The position numbers and the translations under genes are program-made. The notes beneath the pieces were generated by a model. The model ran no database searches. It had not been told where the DNA came from and saw only the letters and a list, made by a program, of their open reading frames with translations. This document shows positions 59,201-64,000 of a stretch of 64,000 nt of DNA, in pieces. Location: contig JACSVZ010000008.1 of NCBI GenBank assembly GCA_014706295.1, forward strand, positions 248,001 to 312,000, read 5' to 3'. Each line of letters opens with the position of its first letter. Positions within the stretch are counted from its first letter, which is position 1. Source of the DNA: Lycocorax pyrrhopterus obiensis (Eukaryota; Chordata; Aves; Passeriformes; Paradisaeidae).

Positions 59201-62200
59201 TAAAAGACAAAAACCGCTTCATGTGTCTCAGAGGTCCCGTCCAGCCTGGGCTGTGCTGCCGTGCTTGCCTTGCCCTGCCCTTGGTGGCTGGAGTTGGTGC
59301 TTTGTAAAATTACTTGCATGGAAGAGAATGTTGTGTTATTGTGGCCTCAGATCCTCCTGGGAGCTTGTATTTCTCCAGGCAATTGGTAGAATTGGAGAAC
59401 CAATAGATTTGAGACAAAGGAAAAATAAACTTACCCTACCAAAAAGGGGCTGTGCAGCTGCTGCCATAGCTTCTGAGATGGAGCCAGTTGGTGCCAAATA
59501 ATTACACGCTCTCAGCTGGAAGGAAGCTGCCTCATTCCCTGTAGCAGAATATAAAATTAATTTCCTGTGATTGGCTGCTGAGCCCTACTTGAATATCCTG
59601 TTTGGGAGTTTTTTGAACTGTCAAAAGGGTGAAGTCAAGGCCAGTGATGAGCCGGTCTGCTTTGTAAGTGACTTGAACTGATAGATGCTTACCCCATTTT
59701 TGGGGTTTTTTTTAACCTGTCTCCAGTGCCTGGCAAGTGCTTTGTCAAGTTCAGCCTTGCAGAAAGCACCAGCTTGGGCTGTAGAAATGTTCCTCGCTGG
59801 AGTCGTTGCCGGGGTGGTGTCTGTGCTCCAGCACACACATGAGGGCCGGACCGATGGAAGCCTTGCTTTGTTTAAAGACTCTGTTTGTACTCCTGGCCGA
59901 GGCAGCCCTCCTTGAGGGGAGGCTGGTGTTGCAGGAATTACTGATTGCAATGGCCCACTAGTTTTAAATCAATGTAAACTCTGTCTCCTCTAGATCTTGC
60001 TGACTGCAAGCCCTTAACCCAAAGGAATTAGCCTTAAAACCAGAGTGTGAGGGCTTGAGTGCTCTTGTAACTCCCTGCACTTGGAAAAACACATCCCGAA
60101 ATTGGAAATCTAAGCCCATTGGTGTAAATAGAGCTGCCAAAATAAATGCACTGCAAGAACAGATCCAGAGTGACAGTAAGCACCTCCAGGTGTAATTATG
60201 CATTAGGTAATTGGGAAGTGAACTACACCTACCTAAAGGAGAGAACAAGTGCCTTCATCTGGTCTTAATTGGGTGTTTTACTTCCCCCACCCCTCTTTGG
60301 CTGTGAGATGACTTGTCTGGAGCAGGTACCTGAATATCATTAGGAGCTCTGACACTTCCAGACTTCCTTGCTTTGGAGTAATTAATTTCCCTTTCCTTTG
60401 AGGTAACGAGCAAGGCAGGAGAGAGGCAGTGGGAGACTGATGAAGCAGCAGTGCAGATGTATGAAGTGTTGTCTTTTAGGTGTTTGAGCTTGGAGCCTCT
60501 TTCAAGTCCTTGTGTACTCTTTGTTCCTGCTGCAGCACTGGGAAATGAATGCAGTGCCTCCCCTGCAAAGCCTTGGAAAACACTTGGATGAGTAGAGAAA
60601 ACAAATATTAGGAGACCGACCACAACCCACTCTTGCTTTCCCTTGGAACAAATTTGCCTTAATAATTCACTCCAGGTAAAGGGAGTTCCTTTTTCTGAGC
60701 TGACAGAAAACATGATGACAACGGAGCTTGCAAATTTGCAGCCTTCATTTCAGATATATGTATGTGTGTACACACACACTATTTTGAATGGTAATTTAAA
60801 GTTTATACATCTATCTACACACACAGAGTATTTGGAATGGTAATTTGTCTGGGATTTGGGGTGCTTGTGAAACACAGCTACAGAAAAAAAAACGAGGCAA
60901 GAAAAAACCTGTTGATTAAATGGTATATTTGATAGAGGAAAAAACATTATTAATGGTTCAAATATATCCAAGGGGTTTTAAAATCCTGTTTTCTCCTTTT
61001 TGCTGAGGGCAAGGCTTTTTGCTGTCTAGGAAAGCCTGGAGCACTCTCCCTGTGTAGCCTGGGCTTTCCCTTTCACCAGTGTGTGTGGAGCTGTCCCTGT
61101 GCTTTCGTAAGCATGACTAATCTTGCAAGTTGAGCTTCTGCTTCCTGGAGGAAAAACCTCTTAAAGATGAGACTGAATTCAGTCCTGCAGCATCCAGCTC
61201 CTATAGCTTGTAATGAGCTTTTGATGTCTCATGGCAGCTGATCATCTCTAACGATGAATTAATTTTGAGTGAGGAGTCAACTGTGGTGTCAGGATGGAAT
61301 TTAAGCCTCTGGAATTTTCAATGATACTAAGCCTGATGTAATTCTTCAGTTAAGGTGCTGTGAACCAAAGTGGCCCTGATTTGGCTTTGCTTTCTTGCTT
61401 CTGTCCCCACGTAGCAAACCCTTGGCTAATTTTTTTTTCCCCAGACTTCCTCATCTGACTGTTAGAGCTTTTAAAAGCTGGAATATACTTGGTGTGGAGT
61501 TAAATGCTGAGTTACTCTGCAATCCTGGATGCTGGGGGCTTCTTAGAGAGACACTGCAATTGTCTGTTAGCAGCTTAATTGATGGCTGAGCTTTGACTCA
61601 AAAAGAAATCTGCATGTAATTTTTTCTTTGTGTGGGGAAGCTCTTGACAGATTTTATGAATAGCCTGAAATGACATAAAGGTTTTAGGTAGGATTCCAGA
61701 ACTGCTTCTAATTGGTGGATTGTCCCTTACCAAGGAGGGAGATGGGGAACTAATGAGGCATTTTGATCAAGGAAGTTGAGGATCTTGTTTTCAGTGACTT
61801 GCAGCACTACGTGTCCCTTGAGAGGCTTTACTGGGAGCAAAGTCTAACTGGATCCAGTGGCTTCTGTCATTGTTTAGACAATGAGCCAGCAAACTGTTCC
61901 TGGTGGAACCAGTGGGGTGGCTGGAGCCAAGGTCCCTCCAGGGCAATAAATATTTAGCCACGACACCGCCCTGCTGCTTTCTTTCCTTTTGGTTCTCACT
62001 TTCTGTGTTTCTCGGGTTGAAGATACGTTGATCATGATTTCCACTTCGGTTCTTTACAAGGAAATTCTCCTGGGCAGGTGTTTAAGTCCTCTGAAGTGTT
62101 TATTCCGTGGAAATGACTGTACAAGTTAGTGATGCATGCCTGTGCTCAGGTAGGAGGATGGGAGCCAGAGTTATTTGCAAAGTGCTGTAGTGATATTTGC

Positions 62201-64000
62201 ATGGGAATACTTTGGCAGGTGGTAAACATTTGTGTTGGTAACTACACAAAGCAAAACCTACAGTTAGCTGTTTTCAATATGCACATTTCAGTAACTCCCC
62301 AACCTTTAATCTGTTTATTTCACAAAAACAGCAGGAACAGAAACCTCCTGACTGTTTGAGCTGAGCCTGGTGGGCCTTAATTTTGATCGTTTCTCTATAG
62401 CTGTGCCAAATAGCTGCTGCACTGGAGTAAATCTTGGTCTCTTCAGTCTCCGGACTTCCCTCAGTGATGATTTTCCCACTCTTATTCCATGACCTGTGTT
62501 CCTGTGGCTTTTGTGTCGACTGTGACAACAGTGATTCCTTTTTCCCCTCTCTCCTTCCACGTCATCCCAATTTGACATGCTGCCTTCTCATTTCTGTTGA
62601 CATTGTAACTTAGTCTGCTCTTCCTGAAAAATCTTAATGTTGACACCCTTCCACCTCTTAAATGGGGTAGAAGCATCCTTGTGACCTGATGGCTGCCAGG
62701 TTGTTGGAGAGAGTGCAGGGAATAAGCCCTTGTTTAGACCAACACAGCTTCTGGTTTCCTGCCAGTCCTGAATTTAAATAAATGTTTCTGGTGAGGAAAG
62801 GGTTTTAAGGAGAGAAACATGGTCCGTATTGCTGGTAGGACTCTGTACAAGTTGGCCTCAATTTCAGTATCCCAAAAGTGGGAGTCAGTCATGCAGCACT
62901 ACTCTAATTTGAAGTGATGAAGGATCCTGAGTGTTGCTCGAGATGAGAGTTGGCACCTTAATGATGTTTTGGTATCAACAGTAAATATCTCTGACCTTTA
63001 AAGGAAGACTCAAAATTGAGACTTTGAACTCCCCTGGAATTACACCTTCCACTGGCTGCATTGCAAGCCTCTGTGTGATGCCCCAGGTTGGGATATTCCT
63101 GGGAACATGTAGAAATAACTCTGTGATTACATCTTTTGTTGTTTTGTTTTGGTTTGGGTTTTTTTTGCTTGGCAAAGGCCTTAATCCAGAGATCCTTTAA
63201 CTTAGCCTTTGGGTATTGTACCTGTTGTGCCTGACTGCAACTCCTTGTTCAGGCTGTAACCACTCTTCCCATCATTCAGTTTCCCTGTGTCATTACTGCC
63301 CTGATTACAGAGCATTTTGGGAGAGGGTGTTTATCTTTGCCACAGAGAACACTCCTGTTTCCTTCCCCTCTGTGTAATTGTTGGTGTGTCGCGGGTTCAG
63401 GAGGGGTGGCAGCTTTTTCAGGCACTGCTCTCTGCTGCTTTTGTTGCTTATTCCTCCCCCCATATAGTTGTATTCCCCAGTTCAGGCTTAAATAGTAAGT
63501 TGGAAAAAGCTTGGGATGTTGAGGGAGGTGACGAGGGCTCGGACAGGCTTTCCCAAAAAGTGGGGAACATTTATTTCTGGTGTGTGACCACAGGTGAGTA
63601 ACTTTATTCTCCTCTCCTAGAGAGAGAAAGGAATTCTGTTCACCTCATACCTTTTTCTAGTTGTGTGTGCCTAAGAAGTTTCTCCAAATAGGGATTATTT
63701 TTTAGCTTTGTGACCTAACAGGATGCTGAAGTCACTTTGGCCTTCCATGCACAGATTAAAAGCGTGGGAAAGGCTTTTTGCATTCCTTGAGCTTTGCCCA
63801 GTGCACCTGCTATGAAGTTTTTTTGCTCAGGTGATTATGATGACCAATATTTTAGAGATGATAGCTCATACTTCAGTCTCTGCACTTGCTTCTGGCTGGC
63901 ATGGGAGACCTGCTATCCTTTGGAAGCTTGTCTTCTTCCTGCAGGGAAAGGGTGGGGATGAGATGAGAAGCAATATCACCAAGGTCATGTTTATTGCTGG

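Larger units (their letters stand above)
36326..64000 (+). other. MCU: MCU intron 1 (continues past the right edge)
   Basis: I found no sequence resembling the next MCU exon, which in the family starts near VHQRIASWQNLG and contains the SVRLPSRRE stretch, in any plus-strand frame. A first intron longer than 27 kb fits the known large first intron of vertebrate MCU. Content beyond exon 1: GC-rich intron start (to about 36880), a CpG-rich patch (37216-37560), a 97-bp direct repeat pair (38084-38180 and 39280-39376), an old CR1 relic (38325-38680), a young CR1 (49333-49738), an LTR-like segment (49776-50290), T-rich runs near 53091-53115 and 53289-53307, and an unassigned antisense open frame (45840-46274). 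The remaining stretches show no gene, RNA or repeat that I can recognise. Confidence 0.8.

Noticed and set aside
60255..60713. 153-codon minus-strand open frame
   Set aside because: No domain or targeting features; its length is within chance expectation.

Overview
The window looks like a bird nuclear chromosome. It carries many short 5'-truncated CR1 LINE copies with the typical avian CR1 3' end, two CpG-island promoters, and split genes with small exons and multi-kilobase introns. Bird is an inference from the repeats; the order or species cannot be told from this sequence.

Only two protein-coding genes can be supported, and they belong to the same molecular machine. On the minus strand, from about 30.9 kb down past the left edge, is the 5' part of MICU1, the EF-hand gatekeeper of the mitochondrial calcium uniporter. 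It shows a probable non-coding first exon (about 30832-30890) and coding exons at 19706-19867, 11524-11713 and 5894-6056, which join in frame into the first 171 residues. The EF-hand exons lie beyond the left edge. On the plus strand, exon 1 of MCU, the pore subunit, starts at 36191 and ends at a splice donor at 36325/36326. No later MCU exon was recognised, so 36326-64000 reads as part of a very large first intron.

The two genes are head to head, with about 5.3 kb between the inferred MICU1 first exon and the MCU start codon. This interval holds an unusual set of tandem arrays: five GGGCGTGGTC-type boxes spaced about 20 bp apart at the MICU1 promoter (30907-30996), a degenerate GATA/TATA-bearing minisatellite (31068-31880), a CR1 copy (31886-32098), an AT-rich microsatellite (35332-35375) and a regular 31/62-bp C-rich minisatellite (35533-35822) directly upstream of the MCU CpG island. 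The MCU promoter has three CCAAT-type boxes about 40 bp apart and many GC boxes.

The MICU1 introns hold nine recognisable CR1 fragments and nothing else clearly genic. The MCU intron holds an old CR1 relic, one younger CR1, a nearly identical 97-bp direct repeat 1.2 kb apart, an LTR-like segment with TATA and AATAAA motifs, and an unassigned antisense open frame at 45840-46274. I found no tRNA, rRNA, CRISPR or bacterial-type features. The most interesting material is the architecture of the shared MICU1-MCU interval and lineage-specific changes in both N-terminal regions, not a new enzymatic system.
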